The notes: generated by a model from the sequence alone, not told the origin. Shown: positions 27,793-37,544, counted from the stretch's first letter. The stretch: DNA of 64,000 bases from Hymenobacter caeli (GCF_013294115.1 NZ_JABSNP010000002.1:124001-188000), one strand, 5' to 3'. Program-made: numbers and translations.

Positions 27793-29559
27793 TTACAGGC
27801 GGAAGGCCTGGGCCGTGCCGGTGGCGGCGGCGAAGTTGAGCCGGGCCGCGCCGTACTGGGCCAGGGCCTGCACCTGCAGGGCGCGGGCGTCGGCCAGGCT
27901 GGCCTGGGCTTGCAGCACTTCGAGGTTGTCGGCTACGCCGGCCCGGAAGCGCTGAGTGGCCAGCGCCAGCTCGCGGGTGGCCAGGTCAAATTGCTCGTTC
28001 ACGGCCCGCACCTGCTCGGCGGCTAAGCGCCAGCCCAGCAGGGCCGTGCGCACGTCCTGCTCCACCTGGCCGCGGGTGTTGCCCAGCGCCAGCTCGGCCT
28101 GGCGCTGCTGGCTCACGGCGGCGTTCACGCGGCCCCGGGTGTAGCCGCCGTCGAACACGGGCACGCTCAGCGTCACGCCGTAGGTGCGGGTGGCGCGGTC
28201 GTCTTTGAACGGCGTCACGGCCGACTGGCCGTAGTCGCCGGCGGCGCTGATGACGGGGTAGCGGGCGGCGGCGCGGGAGCGGCGGTCCAGGGCCCGCTGC
28301 TCAATGGTTTGCTCGGCGATGCGGGCATCCAGGCGGGCGGCCTGGGCGGGGGCCAGGGCCGCGTCCACGGTGGGCACGGCCTCGGTGCGGGCCACCAGCG
28401 TGTCGGTGAGCACCGTGGCGCTGCCCTGGGGCAGGCCCACGGCCCGCTCCAGGTCGAGGCGGTTTTGCTCGGCGTTGGCTTCGGCCTGCACCACGCGCAA
28501 GCGCTGCTGCGAGGCCCGCACCTCGGCCCGCACCACGTCGATGCCGTTGGCCACGCCTACGTCGCGCTGCTTCTGGGCCAGCTGGCGCAGGGCCTCGGCC
28601 AGGGCCAGGTCGGCGCGGGCGGCCCGCACTTCCAGGTTGCCGCGCTGGGCGGTGAGGTAGGCCAGGGCCACGAACGTGGCCACCTGCTCGCGGGCCAGCT
28701 CGGCGGTGAGGTCGGCCACGCGCACGGCGGCGGTGCTGCTCTTGTACTCGCGCATCGCGGCCAAGTTCAGCAGGGCCTGCGAGAAGTTGAGCCGGGCATC
28801 AAACGTGTTGAAGGGCCCCACGAACGACGGGATGGTGGGGGCCGCGGCCGCGCCGCCGGTGCCGCCGCCCGTTCCCCCGCCCGTGCCGCCGCTCATCATG
28901 TCCTGGCCACCGCCGGGCACCAGGCCCTGCGCCACCAGGTTGAGGGTGCGGTTTTGCTGGTAGGCCGTGCCACTGAGGTTGGGCAGCAGGAAGGAGCGCA
29001 CCTGCTGGCGCAGGGCCCTTGCTTCCGCGGCCCGCTCGGTGGCCAGCAGGGTGGTGAGGTTGTTGTCCAGGCCGATGGCGATGGCCTGGGGCAGGCTGAG
29101 CTGCGCCGGGGCCACGGCCAGCGTGCGGGCCGCGCCGGTGGCCGCGCCCATCATGCCGCCGCCGCGCGGGGCCCCGCCAAACGAAGCTTGCGGCGTGGTG
29201 GTGCCGCTGGGCTCGCCCAGGGTGCCGCCGCCGCCCGGGGCCATCATCGGGGCCCCTTGGCCGGCCGGGGCCGCCGGCGCGGCACTGGCTGCGCCCGGCG
29301 CACCGGCGGCGGGCGGCGAAGCGCTCTGCTGCTGCTGGGTTTGCTGCATCTGCTGCTGCCGGCGCTGCAAATCCTGCTGTTGCTGCTGGCCCACCGGCGG
29401 CCCGCCGATGCCGGCCTGGCTGCCGGCGGGCGGCGAACTCACGGCCGGGGGCCCCGACGGGCTGTTCTGCGCCTCGGCCGTTAGCGCCGCCGTGAGCAGG
29501 CCCAACCCCGTGATAACGACCCGATAAATGAAAGTAACCGAGACAGATATTCTTTGCAT
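27793..29559 (-). CDS. TolC-family outer-membrane efflux protein
   Basis: Trimeric outer-membrane channel of the TolC/OEP family, 588 residues, first gene of the efflux operon. A signal peptide is visible (MQRISVSVTFIYRVVITGLG, cleavage after AEAQ near residue 30). Residues about 30-140 form an unusual Gly/Pro/Gln/Ala-rich segment, and a GGTGGGTGGGTGG stretch sits in the first repeat. The two OEP repeats follow, with LSLPQAIAIGLDNN and VALAYLTAQRGNLEVRAAR in the first and RSRAAARYPVISAAGDYGQ and LALATQRFRAGVADNLEVLQAQ in the second. The ATG at 29557-29559 places the signal peptide at the N-terminus, unlike the longer frame. Confidence 0.92.
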   Translation of the reverse strand: MQRISVSVTFIYRVVITGLGLLTAALTAEAQNSPSGPPAVSSPPAGSQAGIGGPPVGQQQQQDLQRRQQQMQQTQQQQSASPPAAGAPGAASAAPAAPAGQGAPMMAPGGGGTLGEPSGTTTPQASFGGAPRGGGMMGAATGAARTLAVAPAQLSLPQAIAIGLDNNLTTLLATERAAEARALRQQVRSFLLPNLSGTAYQQNRTLNLVAQGLVPGGGQDMMSGGTGGGTGGGTGGAAAAPTIPSFVGPFNTFDARLNFSQALLNLAAMREYKSSTAAVRVADLTAELAREQVATFVALAYLTAQRGNLEVRAARADLALAEALRQLAQKQRDVGVANGIDVVRAEVRASQQRLRVVQAEANAEQNRLDLERAVGLPQGSATVLTDTLVARTEAVPTVDAALAPAQAARLDARIAEQTIEQRALDRRSRAAARYPVISAAGDYGQSAVTPFKDDRATRTYGVTLSVPVFDGGYTRGRVNAAVSQQRQAELALGNTRGQVEQDVRTALLGWRLAAEQVRAVNEQFDLATRELALATQRFRAGVADNLEVLQAQASLADARALQVQALAQYGAARLNFAAATGTAQAFRL

Positions 29560-29689
29560 ACTCACCCCAATCAAGCCATTGTTGGGTAGTTGAACGCAAA
29601 CAACCCGCAATTGGATGGGCTGTTGCGGAAATTCCGGGCAATTTCCCGGACGTTCCGCGAGTGCCTGCGCCCTGGTTTGCGGGCCGGGG

Positions 29690-31021
29690 CTAGCGCCCGT
29701 CCGCCCCCACAACCGGCAGGGGCACCACCGGCGCGGGCCGCTCGGCTTCGGGCCCGCTGCCGCCTTGCAGGGCCCGCTGGTGGCGGGCCTCGTCGAACTC
29801 GCCTTCGCTCTTGGCGATGACCAGCGCGGCCACGCCGTTGCCGATGACGTTGGTGATGGCGCGGGCCTCGCTCATGAAGCGGTCCACGCCCAGCAGCAGG
29901 GCCACGCTTTCCACCGGAATTACCTTGGTGGCCGCCAGCGTGGAAGCCAGCACGATGAAGCCCGAGCCCGTGACGCCCGCCGCGCCCTTGCTCGTGACCA
30001 CCAGGATGGTAATCAGCGAGAGCTGCTGGCCCAGCGAAAGCGGAATGTTGAAGGCCTGGGCCAGGAAGATGACCGCGATGGACAGGTAGATGGACGTGCC
30101 GTCGAGGTTGAAGGAGTAGCCGGTGGGAATGACCAGGCCGGCCACCGGGCGCGAGCAGCCGTAGCGCTCCAGCTTGTCGATCATGCGGGGCAGGGCCGAC
30201 TCGGACGACGAGGTGCCCAGCACGAGCAGGATTTCCTCCTTGATGAAGTTCAGGTAGGGGCCCAGGCGCAGCTTTTGGGAGCGCAAAATCAGGTTCAGCA
30301 CCCCGAAGATGAACAGGAACATGGTGGCGTACACCACCAGCATGAGCTTGCCCAGCGGCAGCAGCGCGGCCAGCCCGTACTTGCCGATGGTGAAGGCCAT
30401 GCCCCCGAACGCGCCCAGCGGGGCCAGCTTCATCACCAGCGCCAGCACCCCGAACATGGCCTGCGAGAGCCGCTCGAAGGTCCGCGTCAGCGGCTCGCCG
30501 ACGGACCCCAGGCGGTTCACGGCCAGCCCGAACAGCACCGCGAACAGCAGCACTTGCAGGATGTCGCCCTGGGCAAAGGCCTCCACCACGCTGGTGGGCA
30601 CGATGTGGGTGAAGAATTCGACCCAGTGCATGCCGCCGGCCTGGGCGGTGTACTTGGCCGCTTCGGCCACCTTGCCGGCGTCGCGCAGCACGGCCCGGGC
30701 GGTGGCCTGGAGGCCCGCGCCGGGCTGCGTGAGGTTGGCTACCCCCACGCCGATGGCCAGCGCCAGCGTGGTCACCACTTCAAAGTACAGCAGGGCCTTG
30801 CCGCCCACGCGGCCCACCTTTTGGAGGCTGCCCATGCCCGCGATGCCCAGCACCACCGTCAGGAAGATGATGGGGGCAATCAGCATCCGGATGAGGTTGA
30901 TGAACGTGTCGGCCACCGGCTTGAGGGCCGCGCCGAACGCGGGGAACAGGGCCCCCACCAGCACGCCCAGCGCAATGGCCGCGAGCACCTGCACGGTGAG
31001 GTTGGAAAACGGCTTTTTCAT
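29690..31021 (-). CDS. dctA: Dicarboxylate/amino acid:cation symporter (DAACS)
   Basis: Sodium- or proton-coupled carrier for C4-dicarboxylates or glutamate, 443 residues, in the GltPh/DctA fold. The two hairpin-loop motifs are present: [10 protein letters not shown] in HP1 and [13 protein letters not shown] in HP2, with NLDGTSIY in the seventh transmembrane helix. [31 protein letters not shown] closes the family core. About 30 Pro/Gly-rich residues follow. The segment [20 protein letters not shown] is a short extracellular insertion. The substrate cannot be fixed from sequence; dctA is the closest name. It lies upstream of nothing obvious on the minus strand, so it is a single gene. Confidence 0.9.
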   Translation of the reverse strand: MKKPFSNLTVQVLAAIALGVLVGALFPAFGAALKPVADTFINLIRMLIAPIIFLTVVLGIAGMGSLQKVGRVGGKALLYFEVVTTLALAIGVGVANLTQPGAGLQATARAVLRDAGKVAEAAKYTAQAGGMHWVEFFTHIVPTSVVEAFAQGDILQVLLFAVLFGLAVNRLGSVGEPLTRTFERLSQAMFGVLALVMKLAPLGAFGGMAFTIGKYGLAALLPLGKLMLVVYATMFLFIFGVLNLILRSQKLRLGPYLNFIKEEILLVLGTSSSESALPRMIDKLERYGCSRPVAGLVIPTGYSFNLDGTSIYLSIAVIFLAQAFNIPLSLGQQLSLITILVVTSKGAAGVTGSGFIVLASTLAATKVIPVESVALLLGVDRFMSEARAITNVIGNGVAALVIAKSEGEFDEARHQRALQGGSGPEAERPAPVVPLPVVGADGR

Positions 31022-31163
31022 GGTCGTAAAGCTATTCCCAAACGGCCTTTTGCCGCCGGGCCCCCGGACTCATTATACTTGCCGCGCCGCGCAATAAGTC
31101 CGATTTCCGACAATCTTTTCGGGGCCTTTGGTGTTACTTTACCAGACCATTAACTGCCCCCTC

Positions 31164-31337
31164 ATGAACGGTAAAAACCTGTTTAATTTCGGCCCTGCCC
31201 TCGGGTACTTCTTCCGCAAGAACAACCCCGACCGCCAGAGCAACTTCAACCTCAAAACCATGCACTTCATCAACAAGCTCAGCCTGGCGATGTTCCTGGT
31301 CTGCCTGGTGGTGATGTTCTTCCGCTACGTGCTGTAA
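31164..31337 (+). CDS. Small one-helix membrane protein (DUF6728-like)
   Basis: A 57-residue protein starting MNGKNLFNFGPALGYFFRKN. The middle part DRQSNFNLKTMHFINKLS precedes a single hydrophobic helix (LAMFLVCLVVMFFRYVL) at the C-terminus. It resembles short conserved Bacteroidota proteins grouped as DUF6728; I recognise this pattern but could not check it. Function unknown. The ATG at 31164 was chosen over the TTG/ATG choices upstream because the sequence from there has the typical KNLF-PA-GYFFR opening. It lies 14 bases before the YjbR gene on the same strand. Confidence 0.65.
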   Translation: MNGKNLFNFGPALGYFFRKNNPDRQSNFNLKTMHFINKLSLAMFLVCLVVMFFRYVL

Positions 31338-31351
31338 GACAAAGCGTTGCC

Positions 31352-31714
31352 GTGCACATCGAGGATTTCCGCGACCACTGCCTGGGCCTGCCCGGGGCCA
31401 CCGAGGAAACGCCTTTCGGGCCGGAAACGCTGGTGTTCAAGGTGGGCGGCAAAATCTTCGCCCTCACCGACATCGACACCTTCGCCAGCGTCAACCTGAA
31501 GTGCGACCCCGCCCGGGCCCTGGAGTTGCGCGAGGCGTTCGACTTCGTGCGGCCCGGCTTTCACATGAACAAAAAGCACTGGAACACGGTGCTCGTCGGC
31601 CCCGGGGCCGCCGACGCCCAGCTGCGGGCGTGGACGGCCGATTCGTACGATCTGGTGGCCGCGACGCTGCCCAAAACTGCACGAGCCGAATTGGCCCGTG
31701 CGCTCGAAGAATAA
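31352..31714 (+). CDS. MmcQ/YjbR-family protein
   Basis: A 120-residue cytoplasmic protein of the MmcQ/YjbR family, a small double-wing DNA-binding-like fold of unsettled function. The hallmark is visible throughout: LPGATEETPFGPETLVFKVGGKIFALTD, then NLKCDPARALELRE and FVRPGFHMNKKHWNTV. It starts at GTG 31352, giving MHIEDFRDHCLGLPG, the usual family start. It is the middle gene of a short plus-strand run with the Rrf2 regulator 23 bases downstream. Confidence 0.9.
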   Translation: MHIEDFRDHCLGLPGATEETPFGPETLVFKVGGKIFALTDIDTFASVNLKCDPARALELREAFDFVRPGFHMNKKHWNTVLVGPGAADAQLRAWTADSYDLVAATLPKTARAELARALEE

Positions 31715-31736
31715 GCCTTCCGGGGCCCGCCAACCC

Positions 31737-32171
31737 ATGCAAATCAGCAGCCGTTTTTCCGTTGCCGTGCACGTGCTCGCGCTGCTCGCGGGCCAGAAGC
31801 CGGCCGCGCTGCTTTCCTCGGAGCGCATGGCGGGCAGCGTGGGCACCAACCCGGTGGTGGTGCGGCGCATCCTGGGGCAGCTCAAGCGGGCGGGCCTGGT
31901 GGAGGTGCGCCCGGCCTCGGGGGGCACGTTTTTGCGGCCCGCGCCGGCCGGCGTTTCGCTGCTCGACGTGTACCGGGCCGTGGAGGTGGTGGCCGAGGGC
32001 AAGCTGTTCCACGTGCACGGCCACCCCAGCCCGAAGTGCCTGGTGGGGCGAAACATCCAGGGGGCCCTGGAGGCCACCCTCGCCCGGGCCCAGGCAGCGC
32101 TGGAAGCCGAGCTGGCCGGCGTGACGCTGGCGCAGGTAGTGGCCAGCCTGGACGCAGCGGTAGCTGCCTGA
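31737..32171 (+). CDS. Rrf2-family transcriptional regulator
   Basis: A 144-residue winged-helix regulator. The DNA-binding part is residues 1-65, with SSRFSVAVHVLALLAG, the LLSSERMAGSVGTNPVVVRRILGQLKRAGLVEVR helix-turn-helix and SGGTFLRPA as the wing. Then LLDVYRAVEV follows. It has a single cysteine (SPKCLVGRNIQ, near residue 102) where many Rrf2 proteins have three iron-sulfur cysteines, so a cluster is not expected; the YwnA-type Rrf2 proteins are similar. ATG at 31737. Its target is unknown. It converges on the M14 peptidase with a family F half repeat and a hairpin between them. Confidence 0.85.
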   Translation: MQISSRFSVAVHVLALLAGQKPAALLSSERMAGSVGTNPVVVRRILGQLKRAGLVEVRPASGGTFLRPAPAGVSLLDVYRAVEVVAEGKLFHVHGHPSPKCLVGRNIQGALEATLARAQAALEAELAGVTLAQVVASLDAAVAA

Positions 32172-32247
32172 CTTGCCAAGTGTCGTCATTGCAACGACGC
32201 TGGCTGCAACGCTCTTCCGCCGTGCCCGCGTGCCGCAAAACGATTTG

Positions 32248-32287
32248 CGCGACTGGTGTAGAGCCGCGACACTTCGCGCCTCGGCCG
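32248..32287 (+). repeat. Half copy of palindromic repeat family F
   Basis: TTTGCGCGACTGG is followed by GCCGCGACACTTCGCG. This matches the complement of the right half of the family F repeat at 43525-43613, including its flanking CGGTTTGCGGGACTGG. The second arm is missing. Confidence 0.6.
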
Positions 32288-32315
32288 CTGAACGGCAATT
32301 GTTAAGGTACGGCAC

Positions 32316-32351
32316 GAGAAGGCCCCGCCGGTGCACCGGCGGGGCCTTCTC
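32316..32351. terminator. Perfect hairpin between convergent genes
   Basis: An 18+18-base perfect palindrome centred on GTGCAC (GAGAAGGCCCCGCCGG onward) lies between the Rrf2 stop (32171) and the M14 peptidase stop (32378). It probably ends transcripts from both sides. Confidence 0.75.
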
Positions 32352-32377
32352 TAATTTAATTGAAATAACCCGCAACT

Positions 32378-35008
32378 CTACTGGCCGACCAGGAATACGG
32401 CGTTGCCAAACAGTAGCTTGCCGCCCTGCCAGAAGGCGCGGAACAGGGGGTTGTCGGCCAGGTAAACGACCTGGCCGCGGCCCAGCTCCTGCTCGCCCAG
32501 CACGAGGGTGTCCACTAGGTCTTTGCGGGCCTTGCGGCCGGCGAAGCCCGCGTAGTAGCCGTCCTTTTTGATGACGCCCACGTTCCAGCCGCCCTTGCCC
32601 AAGAACCGGTAGCTGAGCGGCGTGCGGATGAGGGCCGAGTAGGTGCCGCCGTAGCCGAAGGCCAGCGGGTGGCTGTTGTCGAGCTGCACCCGGTAGATGG
32701 TGCCCAGGGCCTGGTCTTCCGTGCCTTCGCGGTCGGCGTCGCCGTAGCGGCGCAGGGCCTGGTAGGGGCGGGCCTGGTCGGTTTTCTTGGTAGCCACCGA
32801 GTCGTCGGCCTTGGTTTTGAGCAGGAAGTCGCGCTTGTTGGCCAGGAACTTGGCGGCCCCTTCCATGGCAATGAGCTTGCCGCCGCCGCGCACCCAGGCC
32901 TTGAGGCTTTCGAGGGCCCGCTCGGAGTAGATGTCGCCGTAGTTGCCGTCGGGCAGGATGAGCACGTCGATTTTGGCCATGTTCACCCGGCCCAGGTAGT
33001 CGGTGCCGAGCACGGTGATGGGGTAGCCGAGCTGCTGCTCGAAGAAGTGCCACACCTCGCCAAAGGCGGTGGCGTCGATGCCGGGGCCCGCCACCACGGC
33101 CACGGTGGGCCGTTTCACGAAGTGCACCGAGCCCGAGCCCAGGTCGTGCCCGGTGGTCGAGAAGCCCGATTTGACGGCCTGCACCACCGAGCCGGCCGAG
33201 TCGGCCTGGGCCCGCACGAGCTGGTCGAACCGGGGCCCCAGGGCCTCGTTGCCGGTGCGGGTGATGATGAGCGTGCCGGGCGCGTATTTCTGCCCTTCCG
33301 CCTCGAAGGCCTGCTCGGCGAAGCGCACCTTCACCTGCTGCTGGAGCAGGCGGCTGAGGAAGCGCACGTCCTGGAGGTTGTTCCAGCGGGCGAGGTAGGC
33401 GTAGGGCCGGTCGGTGGGCGCGGCGGCGCTGCCCTTCACCACGGGCTGGGTGGGGGTAGGGCCCGAGGCGTCGAGGCGCTGGGCCAGGGCGTAGGCCTTA
33501 ACGCCAAACGAGTAGGGCAGGGCCCAGGAGGTGATGTCGTAGGTGAGCGAATCTTCCAGCTGCGGGCGGGGCTCGAACAGCACCTTCACGAGCGTCGATT
33601 TGGGCTGGTACATGCTCACCAGCACGTCGTGGGGGGCCACTTCCACGTCCTCGGTTTTGCCGGAGGCGTAGTTGAAGCCGCGGGCCTTGATTTTGCGGGG
33701 CGCGAAGCCGTAGCTGATTTGCTGGCGGTCGAGGTACTGGGTCAGCATCCGCAGCTGGCCGGGGTCGTTGCCGGAGGCCAGCACGTAGGTTTTGTAGGCC
33801 CCGCCGGGCTTGGTTCTGGCGTCGGTGAAGTAGGCCTGGAACTCGCGCAGTAGGTCGTCGTGCCGCTCGGCGGTGGCCTGGACGGTGGCGCGGCTGGCGG
33901 CGTGGTGGTGGGCAATGCGCTGGGCCAGCGTGAGGGTGTCGCCGTCGAGGCGGGCGAAGCGCACGCCGCCCGCCCCGCCGCCGCCCTGCTCGTACGTCAT
34001 ACCGATGGCCCCGTTGAAGCTGGGCCAGGTATCGCCGTACGTGGGAGCGAACAAATCGTAGGTTTCGCGGGTGAAGTACAGCCAGTTGTTCTTGTCGAAC
34101 ACGGCCCGGTTGTAGTCGCCGATGATGCCCTGGAACTTGCGCTGGAAGGGCGTGATGTCGGCGTGGTAGGGCTTGGCGGCCGGCGAGAAGTAGTACGAGT
34201 TGTTGGGCCCCATCTCGTGGAAGTCGGCGTGCACCTGCGGCAGCCACTGGTTATAGAGCACGATGCGCTGGCGGCTTTCCTGCTGGGTTTGCCAGGCCCA
34301 GTCGCGGTTCAGGTCGAAGTAGTAGTGGTTGTAGCGGCCGCCGGGCCAGGGCTCGTGGTGCTCCCAGGCGTCGGGGCTGGCGTTGGGGCCCTGGTTGCGC
34401 ACGCGGTTGTACCAGTTGGCGTAGCGGTCGTGGCCGTCGGGGTTCACGCATGGGTCGATGATGACCACCGTGTTCTTCAGCCAGTCCTGCATCTGCTGGT
34501 CCTGGGGGTTGGCCAGGTCGTAGAGCACCTGCATCACGGCTTCCGACGACACGGCCTCGTTGCCGTGCACGTTGTAGCTCAGCCAGCACACGGCCGGCAT
34601 GGTGCGGCTGGTCGCGCCGGTTTCCAGGCTGGCCAGGCGGCGGCCGTTGTGCTGGATGGCGTCGAGCTGGCCGAAGTTTTCGGCGCTGGCCACCTCAATT
34701 ACTTCCAGGGTGCGCTTCTCGTAGGTTTTGCCGTAGCGCACCACCTTCATGCGGGCGGGGGTGTGGGCCACCACGTGGGCGGCGTAGCGCAGCACGTCGG
34801 CCTGGGGCGTGAACTGCGTGCCCAGCGCGTAGCCCAGAAACTGGTCGGGGGTGAGCAGGGGCCCCGCCGCATCGGCCGGGGCGGTTTGGGCGGCGCTGGC
34901 CAGGGGCAGGGCCAGCCCCAGCAGCAGCGTCAGGCCGGTGCGGCCCAGGGCCTGCGCCGCCGCCTGCCCGCGGGCGAATAATTTGGAGCGTAGTGAGAAT
35001 GCCATCAA
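32378..35008 (-). CDS. Secreted M14-family zinc carboxypeptidase
   Basis: Exported metallopeptidase of 876 residues. The signal peptide spans residues 1-41 (LTLLLGLALPLASAAQ). The M14 zinc motif HGNE lies near residue 148 and the third ligand, HADFHEM, near residue 259; these are the usual HxxE...H set. NPDGHDRYANWYNRVRNQGP and DLNRDWAWQTQQESRQ are the substrate-binding parts. Residues about 640-870 resemble a glutamine-amidotransferase-like domain (DVLILPDGNYGDIY, GGKLIAMEGAAKFLA) often fused in large Bacteroidota M14 proteins. The start at 35008 gives MMAF; 35005 is equally possible. It is divergent from the S9 peptidase at 35287. Confidence 0.9.
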   Translation of the reverse strand: MMAFSLRSKLFARGQAAAQALGRTGLTLLLGLALPLASAAQTAPADAAGPLLTPDQFLGYALGTQFTPQADVLRYAAHVVAHTPARMKVVRYGKTYEKRTLEVIEVASAENFGQLDAIQHNGRRLASLETGATSRTMPAVCWLSYNVHGNEAVSSEAVMQVLYDLANPQDQQMQDWLKNTVVIIDPCVNPDGHDRYANWYNRVRNQGPNASPDAWEHHEPWPGGRYNHYYFDLNRDWAWQTQQESRQRIVLYNQWLPQVHADFHEMGPNNSYYFSPAAKPYHADITPFQRKFQGIIGDYNRAVFDKNNWLYFTRETYDLFAPTYGDTWPSFNGAIGMTYEQGGGGAGGVRFARLDGDTLTLAQRIAHHHAASRATVQATAERHDDLLREFQAYFTDARTKPGGAYKTYVLASGNDPGQLRMLTQYLDRQQISYGFAPRKIKARGFNYASGKTEDVEVAPHDVLVSMYQPKSTLVKVLFEPRPQLEDSLTYDITSWALPYSFGVKAYALAQRLDASGPTPTQPVVKGSAAAPTDRPYAYLARWNNLQDVRFLSRLLQQQVKVRFAEQAFEAEGQKYAPGTLIITRTGNEALGPRFDQLVRAQADSAGSVVQAVKSGFSTTGHDLGSGSVHFVKRPTVAVVAGPGIDATAFGEVWHFFEQQLGYPITVLGTDYLGRVNMAKIDVLILPDGNYGDIYSERALESLKAWVRGGGKLIAMEGAAKFLANKRDFLLKTKADDSVATKKTDQARPYQALRRYGDADREGTEDQALGTIYRVQLDNSHPLAFGYGGTYSALIRTPLSYRFLGKGGWNVGVIKKDGYYAGFAGRKARKDLVDTLVLGEQELGRGQVVYLADNPLFRAFWQGGKLLFGNAVFLVGQ

Positions 35009-35286
35009 GCAGTTTAAAAGGTTTCGGGAGAAGAGGAGAACGTAAGGACGGGGCCCCTTGCGGCAAAGATGCAGGCAACCCCGCCACGGGCCACTGTTTT
35101 CGGTGCTTTGTGTGGAAATAATAAGGCAATTTCTGGAAAGCAGGGTTGATTTTGGGGTGCCTGGTTGGCCGGCACGCTATATTTTTAGCAACTTGGGGCC
35201 CCAAACCACCCGGGTGCCGCTGCGTGCGCGGCGGCTATGGTGCATCCTGGACCGGGCTTTTGCGTCTTTGAGTAACCCTGCTTTCT

Positions 35287-37350
35287 ATGAAAAACCTGCT
35301 ACCCTTGCTGGCCGCCCTGGCCCTGCCGCCGCTGGCCGCCGGGGCCCAAACGGCCCCCGCCCCGCGCCCCCTAAACCTGCGCGACCTGGCCCAGCTGCGC
35401 GACGTGGCCGACCCCAACCTGTCGCCCGACGGGGCCTGGGTGGCCTACACCGTGGCCCGCGTGGACACGGCCACCGACAAGCGCGACGCCGACATCTGGA
35501 TGGCCCGCACCGACGGCAGCCAGAACCTGCGCATCACCACTAACCCGGCCAGCGAAAGCAAGCCCCGCTTCAGCCCCGACGGCAAGTACCTGAGCTTCGT
35601 GTCGAGCCGCGGCGAGGACGACGGCGGCAACGCCCAGCTCTGGCTGCTGAACCGCGCCGGCGGCGAGGCCGAGAAAGTAACCAAGCTCAAGGGCAGCGTG
35701 TCGGACTACGTGTGGAGCCCCGACGGCCAGCGCATCGCCATGATCCTCAAGGACGCCGACCCCGACTCGCTCACCGCCGCCCAGAAGGCCAAGAAAAAAA
35801 CCGCGCCGCCCATCGTCATTGACAGGTTCCAGTTCAAAAAGGACGTGGACGGCTACCTCAACCAGCAGCGCCAGCACCTCTACGTGTTCGACGTGGCCAC
35901 GCGCCGGCTCGTGTGCCTCACCCCGGGGCCCTACGACGAGCACCTGCCCGCCTGGAGCCCCGACGGCAAGCAGCTGGCCTTCAGCAGCAAGCGGGGCCCC
36001 GACCCCGACCGCCACGACAACTACGACCTGTTCCTCATCGACGCCAAGGCCGGGGCCCCGGCCCGGCCGCTGCTGGCCACCGACGTGCCCGAAAGCGCCC
36101 CCGGCTACGGCAGCCGCCCCGTGTGGAGCCCCGACGGCCGCCGCATCGCCTTCGTGCAAGGGGGGCCCAAGGAGCAGCTCGTGTACGCCCTGCACCAGCT
36201 GATGGTGGTGGACGTGGCCGGGGGCCCCGCCCGCGCCCTCACCGCCGGCCTCGACCGCAACACCACCCAGCCCGAGTGGGCCCCCGACGGCAAAAGCCTC
36301 TACTTCCTGCTCGAAGACGACCGCGCCGAATCGCTGATGCGCGTGCCGGCCACCGGCGGCAAGCCGGAGAAAGTGCTGGCCGGCCCGCGCCAGGTGGGCG
36401 ACTTTGCCATGGCCGCCAAGGGTCAGCTCGTGGTGCTCAGCAGCCAGCCCCAGCAGCCCACCGAAGTGTTTGCGCTGGATAAGAAGGGGGCCCTGCGGCC
36501 GCTCTCGAAGCAGAACGACGCCTGGCTGAAGGGCGTCACGCTCGGCGCTGTCGAGCCCATCCAGGCCAAGAGCAAGGACGGCACGCTGGTAAGCGGCTTC
36601 ACCATCAAGCCGGTGGGCTACCAGGCGGGCCGCAAGTACCCCGCCATTCTGCGCATCCACGGGGGCCCCGTGGCGCAGTTTGGCTACGGCTTCTCGTTTG
36701 AGTGGCAATACTTTGCCGCCAACGGCTACGCCGTGGTGGTGGCCAACCCGCGTGGCAGCTCGGGCCGGGGCCTCGAATACAGCAAGGCCATTTTTGCTGA
36801 TTGGGGCAACAAGGACACCGACGACGTGCTGGCCGTGGTGGATTACGCCGTCGCGCAAGGCCTGGCCGACCCCGAGCGCCTCGGCGTGGGTGGCTGGAGC
36901 TACGGCGGCATCATGACCGACCAGGTAATTGCCCGCGACCAGCGCTTCAAGGCCGCCGTGAGCGGCGCCAGCATCGGCAACGTGCTGGCCGGCTACGGCA
37001 CCGACCAGTACATCCGCGACTACGAAACCGAGCTGGGCACGCCCTGGAAAAACACCGACGTGTACCTGCGCGTCTCGTACCCCTTCTACCACGCCGACCA
37101 AATCAAAACGCCCACCCTCTTCGTGTGCGGCGAGAAGGATTTTAACGTGCCCCTGCTCAACACCGAGCAGATGTACCAGGCCCTCAAAAGCCTGAACGTG
37201 CCCACGCAATTAATTATTTACCCCGGCCAGTTCCACGGCGTCTCCACGCCCAGCTACGTCAAGGACCGCTACGTGCGCTACCTGGGCTGGTACAACAAGT
37301 ACCTCATGCCCAAGGGCCCGGCCGCGGCTGGGGCGCAAGGTGGTGAGTAG
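35287..37350 (+). CDS. Secreted S9-family peptidase (prolyl oligopeptidase type)
   Basis: Exported serine peptidase of 687 residues, likely cutting short peptides in the periplasm. The signal peptide is MKNLLPLLAALALPPLAAGAQ. Residues about 40-420 form a seven-bladed beta-propeller with repeats such as SPDGAWVAYTV, SPDGKYLSFVS, WSPDGQRIAMI, WSPDGKQLAFSS and WSPDGRRIAFV. The hydrolase domain (about 430-675) carries the triad: GGWSYGG (Ser near 538), CGEKDFNVPL (Asp near 618) and GQFHGVS (His near 649). It is 278 bases from the divergent M14 gene, so the pair may act together in extracellular peptide breakdown. Confidence 0.93.
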   Translation: MKNLLPLLAALALPPLAAGAQTAPAPRPLNLRDLAQLRDVADPNLSPDGAWVAYTVARVDTATDKRDADIWMARTDGSQNLRITTNPASESKPRFSPDGKYLSFVSSRGEDDGGNAQLWLLNRAGGEAEKVTKLKGSVSDYVWSPDGQRIAMILKDADPDSLTAAQKAKKKTAPPIVIDRFQFKKDVDGYLNQQRQHLYVFDVATRRLVCLTPGPYDEHLPAWSPDGKQLAFSSKRGPDPDRHDNYDLFLIDAKAGAPARPLLATDVPESAPGYGSRPVWSPDGRRIAFVQGGPKEQLVYALHQLMVVDVAGGPARALTAGLDRNTTQPEWAPDGKSLYFLLEDDRAESLMRVPATGGKPEKVLAGPRQVGDFAMAAKGQLVVLSSQPQQPTEVFALDKKGALRPLSKQNDAWLKGVTLGAVEPIQAKSKDGTLVSGFTIKPVGYQAGRKYPAILRIHGGPVAQFGYGFSFEWQYFAANGYAVVVANPRGSSGRGLEYSKAIFADWGNKDTDDVLAVVDYAVAQGLADPERLGVGGWSYGGIMTDQVIARDQRFKAAVSGASIGNVLAGYGTDQYIRDYETELGTPWKNTDVYLRVSYPFYHADQIKTPTLFVCGEKDFNVPLLNTEQMYQALKSLNVPTQLIIYPGQFHGVSTPSYVKDRYVRYLGWYNKYLMPKGPAAAGAQGGE

Positions 37351-37385
37351 CCCGCGCCGCCGTTGAAACTTCGCCCGGGGCCCTG

Positions 37386-37416
37386 TTTGTTGAGTTAGGA
37401 GCACCCCGTAACTTTG
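37386..37416 (+). promoter_or_regulatory. Strong Bacteroidota-type promoter before a 40-residue ORF
   Basis: TTTG (37386-37389), 19 bases, TAACTTTG (37409-37416) fit the full consensus. The next start codon is ATG at 37422, so the RNA would be almost leaderless. Confidence 0.6.
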
Positions 37417-37421
37417 AAGCT

Positions 37422-37544
37422 ATGGACCTGATAGTAACCGTACCCGACGACTGGGTAAACTTCGTGAAAAAGCTGCTGCGCGAGCTGAACCTGCCGTTTG
37501 AAGTGGTGAAGCCCAAGGTTGTTAAAGTCGTCAAGCCCCGCTGA
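37422..37544 (+). CDS. 40-residue mini-antitoxin-like ORF
   Basis: A 40-residue frame, MDLIVTVPDDWVNFVKKLLR followed by ELNLPFEVVKPKVVKVVKPR. The pattern VTVPDDWVNFVKKLLRELNLPFEV lines up with VTFMVPDEQYASFMKVIKSLPFAI of the antitoxin at 37603, so it looks like a copy of that protein's N-terminal part without its toxin-binding tail. A consensus promoter sits six bases upstream. It lies 58 bases upstream of the antitoxin gene on the same strand. It may be a truncated duplicate or a regulatory peptide for the toxin-antitoxin locus. Existence as a protein is inferred, not shown. Confidence 0.55.
   Translation: MDLIVTVPDDWVNFVKKLLRELNLPFEVVKPKVVKVVKPR

Noticed and set aside
35371..37209. A 612-residue minus-strand frame opposite the S9 peptidase
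   Set aside because: Low-complexity Val/Gly/His protein with no recognisable fold, and the opposite gene has all catalytic motifs.
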